In this document: positions 1 to 11,900 of the stretch, piece by piece
Layout of the letters: each line of letters begins with the position of its first letter
How positions within the stretch are numbered: the first letter of the stretch is position 1
Source of the DNA: Asterochloris sp. CNOR1
Lineage: Eukaryota; Chlorophyta; Trebouxiophyceae; Trebouxiales; Trebouxiaceae
DNA length: 64,000 bases
Assembly: GCA_963969365.1 (NCBI GenBank)
Contig: OZ017759.1
Location: 992,001 to 1,056,000 of the forward strand
Reading direction: 5' to 3'
Made by a program: the position numbers and the translations under genes
Notes under the pieces: model-generated
Told to the model about the DNA's origin: nothing
Databases searched by the model: none
Seen by the model: the letters and a program-made list of their open reading frames with translations, nothing else

Positions 1-1677
1 GGCAATGACATCTTTTAGTCTGTCAGGGACTCTGCTGCCTTTGGTACCCTGTGTCAGGCTGGTGTTGCGAACATGTGGCAAACCAAACACCTACATGCAC
101 AAGAATGGGTCCCTTTCTTGATTTCCATGAAAAGCCACTGGTCCTCCTGGTCTGGCCAATTTTGAGTTCTGAAGGGTACGCCAACAATCAAGAGCGCAGG
201 TCTGTCATGCCCTCTGTACAAGCTAGCTTGAGCATGGACGTTGTGCAGGCGGCAGGCAGCAGGTGCCTATGTCTCTCATGGCGCTGACAATGTCTTCAAG
301 GAAAAGTGGCTTTGCCAGCACGCCGCTGATGTTGAGGGCGCACACTATTGGGTCCAGAGTGCCTGTCGCTGCAAGTGTTGCTGTTCTGCAATGGATGGTC
401 TGCAGGCTGCTGTGTATAAAGTCCAGGCTGCTGCAATAGATCTGTACATGCTATGTGAGGCTTAAAGTGGGAAACAGGTTGCTGTTCCCAGAGTCGTTAC
501 TTCTGTGTCTGATATGACGCTGATGACAGGTCTCAGCTGTTGATGCTGAATTGCGTGGGGTATGAGCAGGAGCCAGAAGCTCTGTAGCTCAAAGATGAAG
601 TTGTGGGTTGCCTCTGGCCACACGACCAGAGCAGAGCACCATCAGAAGAGATAGGTGTGAGACAGGTGCTGACAATGTGCAGGAAATGCTTACAAGACTG
701 CCATGTGATGTTCAGGTCTAATTGCAGCAGCAAAAGGGGCGACAGGCAGTGCTGCAGCAAGACCATGCTGCATAAGGTAAAGGTTGCCCAGGCATGCGCC
801 TGACGGGCACACACAACACAAGTAGCGGTCACCATTGTGAGCTCCATACAGACGCGCCGACCTGCGCCTAGCACTTTTAAGTCTCGCATGCACGGGCATG
901 CAACAAGTTCTCAGATAAGGGTTAAAAAGTGCTGCAGCGAAGAGGCCAGCTGTTGTTGGCATGCTTGACGCATGACCATGTCTAAGACAGTATGCTGCAG
1001 CATAGTGCCAGCTGTCGTAGTGCGCAACCTAGAGGGCCGTAGTATATGTACAGAGTGCATGACCTCACTGCAGGCAAAACAACTTCAGGAAAAACAACTT
1101 CAAACATTTTATCCTGCAACGACTGGGTCCTGACAACTATCACTGGGTCCTGGCCCAACAGGTCAACGATAAGTCTGGCTAAGTCAGACCCCAGATAAAT
1201 TTAATTTTATGGTTTCTGAGCAGGGCTGACTTGCAAGTCGGTCACAGAAACCCACAAACAAACGCAGAGACTAGCGAACAACAGCCCAGCTGCCCAGGCT
1301 TGATCCCCTGCCTTTGGCTCTGCTGCCCTGCTCTGAAACACGCCAGCCTGCTCGCCGCCCTCCTGCAACCTCACAGCGCGCAGCAAGCACCCAGCTGCCC
1401 GGAGCCAGCATCCCAGCACATCGCCGGTACCGAGCTTGAACTCAGGTGCGGCAGGTCTGCCATTGACCCGAGTGGAGCACACCTATGCCGCATGCAGCCT
1501 CACAGCAGCTCACGCAGGGACCCAGAGCATTCAAAGCTCCCGCTGGGGTGCTGTGCCGCCAAGGACCCACCACCCTTGACGATCCTGCTTTCTGCAGGCC
1601 GACCAGGCATTCAGCAGCCCTCTTAAGGCCAACACACCCAGCCGTTCGATCAGGAGCACAGCGAGGGGCAAAGTCGA
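1..1677. other. No resolvable gene; intron-like or intergenic sequence
   Basis: I found no chain of exons with matching splice phases and no recognisable domain on either strand. Open frames are all below about 130 codons and overlap on both strands without conservation-like features. Short direct repeats are visible, for example the word ACTGGGTCCTG near 1121 and 1143 and GCTGACAATGT near 283 and 669. The part close to 1678 is probably the promoter and 5' UTR of the expansin-like gene. The left part could be intron or UTR of a gene lying outside the window. Confidence 0.5.
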
Positions 1678-4036
1678 ATGGCGACCGCAGTGTTCACCGC
1701 TCTGATGCTCTCACTCTTGGCAGCCACAGGCCAGGCAGGAACGGTGAGCCTACCCCATGCCTGATGCATACACAGCAACAGCTCATCCTGCAGTGAAAGG
1801 TCACCAATCCTAATCCAGAGTGCCTGGTGTTCATGTGTCATAGAGTTGCTGCACAGCACATGCACTTTGCAGGGACATGCTGACCACCAATTCCAAGTAC
1901 ATCACAGCATGCAGCAGATTGGGTGCACACATAGCTCCATCTGGGCCACAGCTTGCGCTGCAGCAATGGCTGAGAAGCAGCAGGGGCATGCTGGCTGATC
2001 GTGTCAGGCTGTGAGCACCAATGCACCGCTCTTGAAGCCTCAGCTCAGCCGCACTGTCTGACACACCCCCCCACAGCAGTCATAATTTGTCATGCCTATC
2101 CACCAATGGTCCCTGCTTATCAGCATCTGCATCAGGCTGTCCGCCTCTGAGGTGTTGCCTGTGCTGCACCGCAGGTCATCTACTACTCCTCCACCACCAG
2201 CTGGCAGTGCCCCTCAAAGCCCATGGCTGCCGGCGTGGGCACCTACGTGGTGGTGGCCTCTGACCTGTACCAGGGAGGCGCAGCCTGCGGGCAGTGCATG
2301 TCCGTAGTGTCCAGCCCATTCAACTCCGCAGTCACACCCTTCATTGCACAGGTGAGATGCAGCTCAGCCTGGGGCTTTGAAAAGTTTGTGGTGGCCCTTG
2401 TGAGCCGGAGGCCCCACTGCTCCTGTCTGCACTTTGGCAGTGGCCAGCATGGCATGTCAGTCAGTCCTCATTCCGGAGTGGGGGTGGCCTTCCGAGATGG
2501 GGGAGGCCTTGCTGTCAAGCCCCTGGACTGCAGCTGCAGGACCTCTGCTGGAGCATGCTGCCTGCAAGCTGCCTGCCCCAGATATGACACATGAAAGCGC
2601 AGCTCTCGCCCCACCAGCCGTGCTCCCCCCCTCACCTCACCTGGCCGGTGTGCAGGTTGTGGGGGTCGACACAGGCCTTGCCTTAGGCAACATCGGTGCA
2701 GGCCAGAACTTTGGCGGGGAGTACGGCGTGGCTGTCAGCATGGTACCCTGCCCTGGCGCAGCCCAGAACGCAGCCGCAGTCACCGCTGCAACTGTGGCCC
2801 CAACGCCCCCAGTGGTACCAAGCCCCCCAGTGGTGCCAGCTGCCCCAGTGGTGCCAGCTGCCCCAGTGGTGCCAGCTGCTCCAGTCGTGCCAGCTGCTCC
2901 AGTCGTGCCAAGCCCTCCAGTCGTGCCAAGCCCTCCAGTCGTGCCAAGCCCTCCAGTCGTGCCTGCACCTCCAGTCGTGCCTGCCGCCACAGCAACTTCA
3001 GTGGCCTCCAGCAGCTCAGTGGCCTCCAGCAGCTCAGCGGCCTCTAGCAGCTCAGGCTGGAGCGCACAGGTCACTGGCGCCCTGGTGAGTCCAGCAGCCA
3101 GCGACAGATGTCTGGGGCATGCTTGGACACAGCAAGCTGATGTCTGAAACATTTGATCCCTCCTCAATACCCTCGCCTGCCACAGAGTCGTGCTGCATGC
3201 ATTGGCTTTTGCGTTGGCTTTTGCTGCACCATACTTTACTGCTACATGTGTTGCTCACATGCTCAGGTATTGATCTCTATATGGGGGACTGCTGCATCCC
3301 TACCCCTGATGCTGACTGTGTTTGGTCACCCTGCTGTGCAGGCAACTTACTACTCGCAGCCCAACAGCCCCACCACCTTTGCCTGCGCCTCCAACAACAA
3401 GGCCCCAACCACCACCCTGCCCTCAGTGGCTCTGGCCGCAGGCGGCCAGTTTGGCTGGCAATCCGACTTCTCAGCCTGCAACATGTGCCTCCAGATGCGC
3501 GGCACAGGCAGCGGCATTGGCAACAGCCCCGTCACAACCCGTGAGTGCTGGCCAGGAGGCATGCCTCCTGCTGTGTGCATGCACACTGACTCAGCTTTTA
3601 TGTTGGTAGTGCCTGGCTTCGTACAGTTTGCCTGGTGAAGAGACATCGTACACAGCAGCAGCCGGCTCCACTGCGAGTAGCCTCCCCTTGCCCCCAGGCG
3701 GAGACCCTGCCTCCCCTAGACACTAGTGTGCATTTGCCAGAAGTTTCCCTTGCCTGGCCTGCAGAGACATCCTACTTCCAGGTCACCAACAGCTGCCTGG
3801 ACCCCCAGTGCGCCGCCGGGCACCTGGACATCTACGTGGGCACCAGTCAGAATGATGTGTCAGGCGCTGGTGATGGCATCTGGTCCATTGAGTGGAGCCC
3901 AATGGACTGTGCAGCAGCCCAGGCAGCGTACAGCGCGTCTGGCAACCAGTGGCAGGGGCTCCCCACCGGCGCAGCCGCCGGCAGGCGGCGCCTGGGCAGC
4001 TGGTCGCGCAGAAACCGCAAGTTCATGCTGCGCTGA
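1678..4036 (+). CDS. Secreted expansin-like protein with two DPBB domains
   Basis: Five exons: 1678-1743, 2175-2351, 2656-3084, 3342-3540 and 3765-4036. They join in phase into 380 residues. Exon 1 encodes only an N-terminal signal peptide ([20 protein letters not shown]). Two related units follow: residues about 23-130, starting [10 protein letters not shown] and containing ACGQC, and about 225-345, starting ATYYSQPN with ACNMC and a closing WSPMDC. Both fit the double-psi beta-barrel (DPBB) of expansins and barwin-like proteins. Between them lies a Pro-Val-rich and then Ser-rich linker (about 132-216), as in wall-associated glycoproteins. Proteins of this fold bind or loosen wall polysaccharides; activity here is inferred, and I cannot confirm the catalytic Asp of family-45-like members. 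The C-terminus is Arg-rich (RRR, RRNRK). The next gene is convergent. Confidence 0.85.
2806..2997 (+). repeat. Pro-Val minisatellite inside the expansin-like exon 3
   Basis: Tandem 18-base units of the type CCAGTGGTGCCAGCTGCC encode [14 protein letters not shown] repeats, about ten in a row. Both third-position variants (GTGGTG, GTCGTG) occur in blocks, which suggests recent unit duplication. The antisense strand is also open across the repeat, but that is a by-product of its composition. Confidence 0.85.
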
Positions 4037-4747
4037 GGTCCAGTGGCCAACCCTGCCGCCGTGCTCAGGGTGGGGGCTGCCCTAGCCCTCTGCGTGCAAG
4101 AACCCAAAACCAAACCATCTTGAGAGTTGTGCGTGAAGTGGGCTGCATGCGCCCCGCAGCTTGATCGAGAGCACCCTCGCTGCCGAGCAGAACCCAGAAA
4201 CATGGCAAGCCCGAGTCAGTGTAGATTTAGCATTCTTTGATGGGCTCCCTACAGCCCACAGCATTGCTTCACCCTCCTGCACCCCCCTGACTGGAGGCGG
4301 CAAGTCTTTGACCTTTGACAGAAACTTCCCATCTTGACACAAGCCCTGACAATGTCCTTTGCATGTTGCCCCAGCCCCATGTCCCCCACTGCGCATGCCT
4401 GCCAGGCACTCCCGGCCCCGCATCTTGCAATGCCAGCGGCGGAGGCCTCGCGCGGCCATTTCAATAGTTCTTTGCATCTCCTCCTGCGGCTTGGACGATT
4501 TGCGGGCTCCTTCCTTGAGACTGGTGTGTTCAGTGATCAAGCCCTATTGTGCACCCAAACAATTTTCCCTCGAGGGCCCTTGGCAGCCCCTTGCTGAACA
4601 CCCATGGCAGTCTGCTGTGCGTGTTCATCGTCTCTTGTCTTTCCCCTCTACTCTGGTTTGAGTTGAATTGCTTTAGCTGGCTTCATGTTTCACGCACTGC
4701 GAAGTGCTGCACACACGTGTAAGGCACACAGAAGCACACACGAAACA
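4037..4747. other. Convergent intergenic region
   Basis: This separates two convergent stop codons, at 4034-4036 (+) and 4748-4750 (-), and should hold both 3' UTRs. A TGTAA word at 4718-4722 on the + strand could be the algal polyadenylation signal of the upstream gene, but it lies almost 700 bases from the stop. No coding segment is supported. Confidence 0.5.
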
Positions 4748-7645
4748 TCAAGCAAAGGCTTCTCTTGATAACATTGCAGGGCCAGCACCCAGCAGGAATG
4801 CATTGGGAAAGCTTGGCAACCTGTTGTCACGGCCCATGCAGCTCACAGGGCTCTGAAAGGGATTGCATGTGCAGGGCAGTGCTTGCATGCTGCCCTGGGC
4901 TGAGGAAAGCATGGCCTCAGCCCTGACAGCTGCCTCTTCACAAAAGTCTGTAAACAGAGCCGGAGTCCTGCTCTCTGACAGCGCTTGCACCGTCAGCACC
5001 CAGGAAGGATACGCTGCAAGGCCTGCAGTCATGCGTGAGGCCCAGCATGACAGCAGGAGACAGTGGAGGCTGACGCTGTTCCAGCGCTGGATTTCAATCT
5101 CACTCTCAGAACCTTTCAAATACAGATATATCATCAATGCAGGAGTTGACAGCAAGGCATAGCGGTCATCGTCAGCAGTCAGCGGTGGGTGATCTGCCGT
5201 GCAGCTCGTCTCACCTGCATTGAGTCCAAGCACGAGGTCTGGGCGCCGCCTGAGCTGGTGCCAGTGAGCCTTCAGGAATGAAATGGTGATCGAGCCTGTT
5301 GGCTGGTCCTGCTGCCCTGTGATGAGCGCACAGCAGTGTTCTGACCAGAGCCATGTCCCCACTACCAAAGCTGCCGACGTACAGAGGAGTGGCAGTGCTG
5401 CATGCAGTGCTATGCCATGGCTCTGTTAATGCTCCTTGCACAGCATGTGCGCAATTCAGGAGACCCTCTTGCATGGTGCTCTGCCAGGTCTGCTCTGCTG
5501 CAGCAGCCCACCTGCTGAGCTGCCTGCAGTCACCATCTGCTGTCTGTCGAGGCTGTGCGGCACATTTGGGCCGACGAGGGTGAGGTGGATGTGCAAGGCA
5601 GGCCACAATGAGGCCAGCTCCAGCAGCAGGGGCCACTCATCCAGCTCCCTCTGAGGACCTGCAGGTCAACCGGCTCCTGTTGAGGCATGTCCTGGCTGAC
5701 AGGCTGGGACCAGCACCTGCGTGGCACTGGTGTGACCCAAGCACTGGCCCCTGACTGGCAGGCCACGTGTCTATGACTGTGGCTCTGCTGTGTTGCAACA
5801 CGCCGTTGGGCCAGAGGATGCAGCGTCGCAGGAAAAACGCTGGGCTGTCCGCCTTGAACAGGCTCTGCAGAGTGAGGTACGCCAAAGCTGCTGCGACCCC
5901 TGGGGCTTCTGTCAGCCCTGGGGCGCCTCAGCACAAGCAGCAGCCTCTGCAGCAAATGGTGCACCCATACAGCACAGTGCAGGGCTCACTCAAGAGGTGG
6001 AGGTGCAGGTGCCAGCCTGGCTGTGTGGCAGCTGAGTGTCTGTGGTGTGATTGCAAGCTGCCTGTGAGGCAGGTACAAACGGCAATGTGCCAAAGAATGC
6101 AATGCGTACGTGCTGACCCGGCCGCATAGACATGAGCGTCTGCAATGGGGTGCACAAAGCATGCAAGGCAGCCTCGACATGGCACAGTGCAGGGCTCACC
6201 CAGGAGGTCTATTTGCAGGCGCTGGCCAGGATGCAGGCAGACAAGTAGAGGCCACTGCTGCTGTGCCAGGCAGACCAGGTGGTATATGGTCAGAGTAGCT
6301 GACAGCAGCCCAGCCACAAGGGAGCCTGCAGCAAAGCAGGCACCATCCCTGTAGTCCAGTCAGAGTGAGCCTGCCACAATGGTTGGACTGAGCAGCTGCA
6401 AGCCACTGGCAGCAGCCCAGCCACTTGCAAATTTGCAGCCAAGCCGTCTGCAGCCCAGTTAGTCACGTACTGGCTGCAGCTGAGGTCAAGTTGATGGGCA
6501 GCTTCCTGAGCCTGGCAGGGAGTCTGCAGCTGAGGCATCCCAACACAATGCAGTTGGTTGGGCTGGAGGGAAGACAGTGAGTCTAGCAGCACCACGCAAG
6601 CCTGATGCAGGCGCCAGGCAGCGTGACGCCAGCATATTGCAGGTGTGTAGCAGCATGGCATGAAGCTGCTGCTTCTGCCGGATGAGCAGACGGTTGCAAC
6701 ACAATGCAGGTTTGCTGCAGGAGAAGCCTTGTTGCCAGCAGGCGAGGTGGCACCTGTCGGGTGGTTGCAGGACAGGCCCCTGGCGGCAAAATATGCTGCC
6801 CACCCGGGAAGGGGAGTCGCCAAAATTAGCTGCAGCAGGAAAAGCTGGACGCTGTCAGGCTGGCTGTGCTGACCAACCTTCCGTTCAGGGATGCATCAGG
6901 GCAGCCCACCCCTGCTGCGTGCATCAGGACAGGTGCAGCTCTCTGCCAGCGCCTCACCGGGGCTTGCAGACAGGGCACAGCATCCTTGGGCATGCTCAGA
7001 AGCTCTGCCAGGTCTAGCCGTGGGAGCCACAGTGCCTTCCGGCAGCTCTGTGTGCCAGTATTGCTGGGCACAGCGGCGCTGCCTGCCGCAGCAAAGGGCT
7101 CTGTCTGCGGAGCAATGAGCTCTTCGCCAAGATTTTGGGGTACAGCAGATCTGCCTGCTGCGGCCATTGGCGCAGTTGAATTCTGGGCATGCTTTTTTCT
7201 GAGCTGCTGCAGCACTTTGGCGCCCACCGCTCCCCAGGGCAGCAGATCAGGGCCCGCACAGGGGCACATGCGCAGCCACAGCATCTGACGGTGGCACCCC
7301 AGGACATCCAGCAGACTGCAGACTGCCTGCAGCAGGCTTCGGTGGTGGCATCAGAGGCTGCCGCTGCACCTGTGGCTGGAAGGGGGGGCTGTGCAGGCTG
7401 CCGAGGGGCCCTGACATGCTTGCTCATGACCATCCCACCTCCCGACTGATCATCTGCAGCGGCGCTTGCAGCACATCTCCATGCCCCTCCATCTGCTGTG
7501 CCATGCGGGCGCACTCCTGTGCAGCATGACTCTGCTGTGCATGCATGAGCATGTGCTGCTTGCTGCAATACAGCATGGCACCACAACCGCTGCATGCCAA
7601 TGGATTTAAGACTGCCCTGCCACACATCTGGCACTCTGCAGTCAT
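4748..7645 (-). CDS. MYND zinc finger protein with MSS51-type C-terminal domain
   Basis: Seven exons, in transcript order: 7645-7439, 7326-7228, 6829-6754, 6325-6200, 5658-5512, 5397-5215 and 5022-4748. All phases match, giving 370 residues. Residues 5-45 form the MYND finger: C5, C8, C18, C21, C27, then H31 where a Cys is usual, H40 and C45. The C-terminal half carries the conserved blocks of the algal MYND/MSS51-C family: GPQRELDEWP, HIHLTLVGPNVP, PDLVLGLNAGLAAYPSW, TDFCEEAA and NPFQSPVS. Such proteins are abundant in green algae. They are probably protein-binding adaptors, and no enzymatic role is established. The name MSS51 reflects domain resemblance only; a mitochondrial role is not implied. 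Intron 4 holds a degraded copy of the exon 4 end. Confidence 0.85.
5971..6020 (-). repeat. Degraded copy of the exon 4 donor region in intron 4
   Basis: Positions 5971-6020 match 6181-6230 at most bases. The latter covers the last 31 bases of exon 4 and its GTGAGC donor. The copied peptide is LHLHLLSEPC against LQIDLLGEPC in the real exon frame. The copy lies 210 bases downstream in the gene's direction. Confidence 0.75.
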
Positions 7646-8931
7646 AGCCTGAAAGGCTGCCTGCAGATAGTGCTCATGTGCATTGGTAACCTAAAGCCAC
7701 CACAAGTCTAGTCAGACTTGCCAAAATGGCGGGGTCATCCGTATGACTGCCTGCAGCCCTCCATTTGCTAATGCGCTGGCAGCCTCACATTCAGAAGTGG
7801 GTCGATGCGTGCACTGGGCAAGATATCGCCAACGCCTCTGTGCGCGCGCTCGCAGATTGTTTCAAGTCACTCATCAAGGTGAAGAGGGTATCAATAGTAA
7901 GAGAAGGTACAATCTCCTGAAAGCCACCGTCTGCTCAGCAGCATGTGGGGCAACTGCACAACTGACTCCCAGCCAGCCTGATGACCAGCAAGATGCACTA
8001 CCTTATGCACTGCTCATTGGGGCCTGCCTCAGAATAAGGAGCCTCTGGTCTGGGGCACAGCCGCTTTGACAGGGCCACAGCTGCCTTGGGCTGAGGCAAC
8101 TGCCGGAAATTATGTCTGTGGGTGCATCATGAAGGGCACAGGCTTGTTGCTAGAGGGGAAAGAGCTGGCTGCTGTGGTCAGTAACTGGCTCGATGCAAGA
8201 ATTGTCTCTGTGCTGCTTGGCGCTGATGCCTCATGCGTGCTCTTACTGTCCAGATGCCTCAGGGTCGTTCAGGTTCAACACCACACAGCAGCACCTATCA
8301 TAAATACTGCATCATATCAGATGGGATGGTCGAGTCCTAGCTGCAGTATATGGGCTGCTGGTATGAATACATGAGCCAACAGTAATCATGCCTACGCTCC
8401 CTGGACACACTAAACGTCTCTTATTGTGATATGGGTCTTGACATCAATGTGAGGAGGATCAAGATCCTTGGAGGAGGTGCACTATCGAGGTGAGGATTGG
8501 TAGACCATAGGTTGCAGAATGCACACTCACTTCATTTGTGCTGCACAGCAGAGTTCAGGCAGTTTCGTCTGACAATGATGAAAAGGCAGCCATCTAACAT
8601 GCACTGCAAGCTAATCTGGAAAATGCAAAGCAGGGGAGAAATCTGAAGGCAGTGTCATGTCAGAATGAAATGTCAAGGCACTATGCATGTCAGGGGCCAG
8701 GCAGGGCAAAGTGGCCAGCAGGGGGACTCAGACAGAGGAAGGGCAGCAATGTCATTTGAGGTGCTGCCAGGAAGGGAGGCAGCCACACGCAGCCCCCCCC
8801 CCCCCCTGGCAGGCAGCTGGGTGCCTGAACATCTGGCACAGGGCTCAAAGGCATGTTGACCGCTTGTGGTAGCACCAGGCACCCAACGGGGGTGCCTGTC
8901 CAGTAATTCCCCGCTCAGTCCCCAGCCAAGG
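7646..8931. other. Intergenic region between two minus-strand genes
   Basis: This spans the 5' flank of the MYND gene (start at 7645) and the 3' flank of the GT32-FkbM gene (stop at 8932). No exon chain or domain is visible. It contains a C14 run at 8793-8806. Confidence 0.5.
8793..8806. repeat. Poly-C run of 14
   Basis: Fourteen consecutive C on the + strand (G14 on the coding strand of the neighbouring genes). It lies 126 bases past the stop of the GT32-FkbM gene, so probably in its 3' UTR. Such runs vary in length and are prone to assembly error. Confidence 0.9.
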
Positions 8932-11900
8932 TCATGTGGCATCCCGCAGGATCCTGCTGCCGCGCCGCCGCCTGTGATGGCTTCCATCCCTGCTGCTGTT
9001 GCCGCTGCTGGGGGCCTGATGCTGCCACTGCAAGTCGGCAGCCGTGTCCCTGGCAGCTGCCTGCGGCAGCTGTTGCCATGGGCCGGAGGCCTCCTCTGCC
9101 TGAGGGCCCCCCAGCGCTCCTCGCGGAGCCTGACCCTTAGGGCTGGGCGCCCCAGCCTCAGCAGCTGCTGTCTTGTATGTCAGCAGCACCTGTGGGCGCA
9201 GATGTCAGCCAGGTCAGCGCAGTCACACTAAGCATGCAGACGTGGAGCGTGGACCATGTTGCAGGCAGGCAGGAGGGGCAAGCAGCTCCTGCAGGTGCAG
9301 GATCCTGCATGACAGAGCTGACATTGGTGGAAGCACAGCTGGCACAACAGCAGCGCAATAGACCTTTCATGTCTACCAGCCAGGGCAGGCATGCGAGGTC
9401 ATGACCACAGCAACAAGCAGCTGTAGTGGTGCAGTCTCAGGGCTTCCAGACCTTTGGTCTTCAAACCTCGAGCGCATGCTTCAGCATCGAGGCGAACTCA
9501 CGTTTTCGGGGTAGCGCTGGTGCCCTCGCTGCGCCAGGCTCTCAAACTTGTCGGGCTGCAGCGTGCACCAGGTGGGCTGCCGCTGGAGGAAGTCCTGGTT
9601 GGCCAGGGTCATGGCCCCCCGCAGGCGCAGGTTTCGAGTGATGTTGTGCCACCGCTCGTCGCACACAGCCCTGCAGGGTGACGAGCGGCTGTCAAGCCAG
9701 GCAATCTGCTGAGCACCAGTCACAGAAAGGGCCCTGTCAAAGCCCGAGCAGGCTTTCAGGCTGTGTGGGCGGGGAGCAGGCCTGACAGAATGTCGTGCAC
9801 CGCTGGCAGATCAAGCCGCTACATGCCATCTCTATGCAGTGGCATGAGGTCCTGTGCAGGCATGCTGTCAGGCCAGACACCAGAGGAACTCCCTGGCAAA
9901 GGCCATGCATGATCCTGAGCAGGCTGTCAGGCTGCGCGGGTTGGAAGCGGCCTGACAAAATGCAGTGCACGACTGGCAGACCATCAGCTCAGCTTGTCAA
10001 CCTTCCTGCAGTAGCGCAAGCATGGGATAGACAGCTGTGCAGAGTGCCTGCTATAAATTACCAGAGCCAGACTGCACTGACTTTCGACACAACGCCTCCT
10101 GACATGGCAGTAAGTCCCCATGTTGTACAGCCACAACAGCTTGCCAGTGCAGTCAAGTCGGTGCTCAAGACTGGCTCACCCTGAATGTGACATATCGGTG
10201 TATCCCATGCCGTGCAGCTGCCTCAGCAGGTGAACTGCCCTGGCAGGCCCCCCGGGCATGGAGTGCGGGTACAGCTCCAGCATGATGACCCCAGGGGGAG
10301 CAGCCTCAATGGCAGCCTGCAGACAGCATGGGTGACGAGGTCAGCAGGGCTCAGGCACTCCAAGCAACAGCTGCCTGCTGTCCGCACTTGCATGGCTTGC
10401 ATGTTGGCGGCAAGACCAGACACCCTCAGCACCAAGTTGCCATGCAGGCCTAGTCTCGGTCCACCATTTTGGGGTGCTTCAAGCATAGGGTGGTCGCTCT
10501 CCTTGGCAGAGCGTGCCTGGCACCCTGTGAGCCAGCCTGGAATTCCACTTTGTGGTGCTTCATCAAATGAAAGCACATGCTCCCCAGGAGCAATGCTCCC
10601 TGTCATCAGTGCACTCTGCTTACCTTCAGTCCCTGAACGATGGCGCCCTCCCAGCCTGAGGCGCTGATCCTGACAGCTCCAATCTCAACCCCCTCAGGCA
10701 CTGCCACCGTAGCCACGGCTCTGCGAGCCGTGCGGGTGCAGTTGGAGCCTGCCCAACGCCGGTCCAGCCCGCCCCCGGGCTGTACAGCGCTGGTGGGGGC
10801 AGCTGCGGGGGCTGTGGCTGACAGGTCTGACTGGAGGGCATGCAGCTCGGGGTGCCCGTACCCTCGAGCTAAGTCCAGCTGCAGTGACAGGTGACCAGTG
10901 CTTGTCAACACTGAGTGCGTGCATGTGCCACGTCCGGCTGACTGCAGAGAGCCCCTGACTGTCAACCTGAAGGCTGCCGGTGCAATGGCAAGATGCAAGC
11001 GAATCATGCTCATGAAAGCTCTTGAGCTGAGTCTCGCTGCAGTGCAGGGGGCAATGTGTTGTCAATGCTGGCCTGAGCAGTGCCAGTGCACTGCACAGGT
11101 CTGAACGGAGGATGTGCACTTTGAGGTGCCCACACTGCTAGGTCCGGATGATTAGCATGACAGGGGGCTGACCTCATGGCAAGGGTCTGTCACCAGCCAG
11201 CTGGGATTGTGGCTGCTGAACTGAGGAGGGGCGGGGGCGCCACCCCGCTCCACGCAGATCTCCTCGTCAGCACTCCCCAGAGCAGTCTGCAGTGACAGGA
11301 ACGGCAGGTGAGCCACGAACTCAAGATGCATGGCTGGCAAAGCCTGCACACGCTTTACAAATGCTAAAGGGCTGGATGCATGGCAGCCTGAGCAGCACAT
11401 GCATGCATTTCACCACCAGCGACAGCCTTAGAAGAGCATTATGCAACCTTTGCAAAGACTGTGTTGCTGCCTTGGTCAGGGCATGGCCACAGCTGTCCTG
11501 CATGCCTCAGGAACACACAACAAAGCTGGACCACTGCCTGCAGGCTGGTGCATGCCAGAGCAGTACGCAGGCGAGTCTGAGCGGCATCTCAGCCTGACAA
11601 CTGCAGCCCATGGCAGCAACTGGCCCACCTTCTGGACAGTGATAAGGTGCTGGAAGCCATTAAACTCAATGCTGGCCTCCAGTGAGGCCAGGCTCTTGGG
11701 GGACAGCTCAAAGGCATAGGCCTTGTGTCCCCTTGCTGCTGCTGCCAGGGAAAACATGCCCATCCCTGCTCCAATGTCCAGCAGCACCTGCAGAGTGTAC
11801 AAGGGTTTGCAAAGGGTATGAGCTGGGACGGCTCAGGGCAGAAGTCGGGCATTGCATGGAACCACACGAAGCTGCTACTTGACGCCTGAAGAGGCCTGCC

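Noticed and set aside
2637-3167. 176-codon minus-strand frame with GTTGG repeats
   Set aside because: It is the antisense reading of the Pro-Val minisatellite in the expansin-like gene; no splice or domain evidence.
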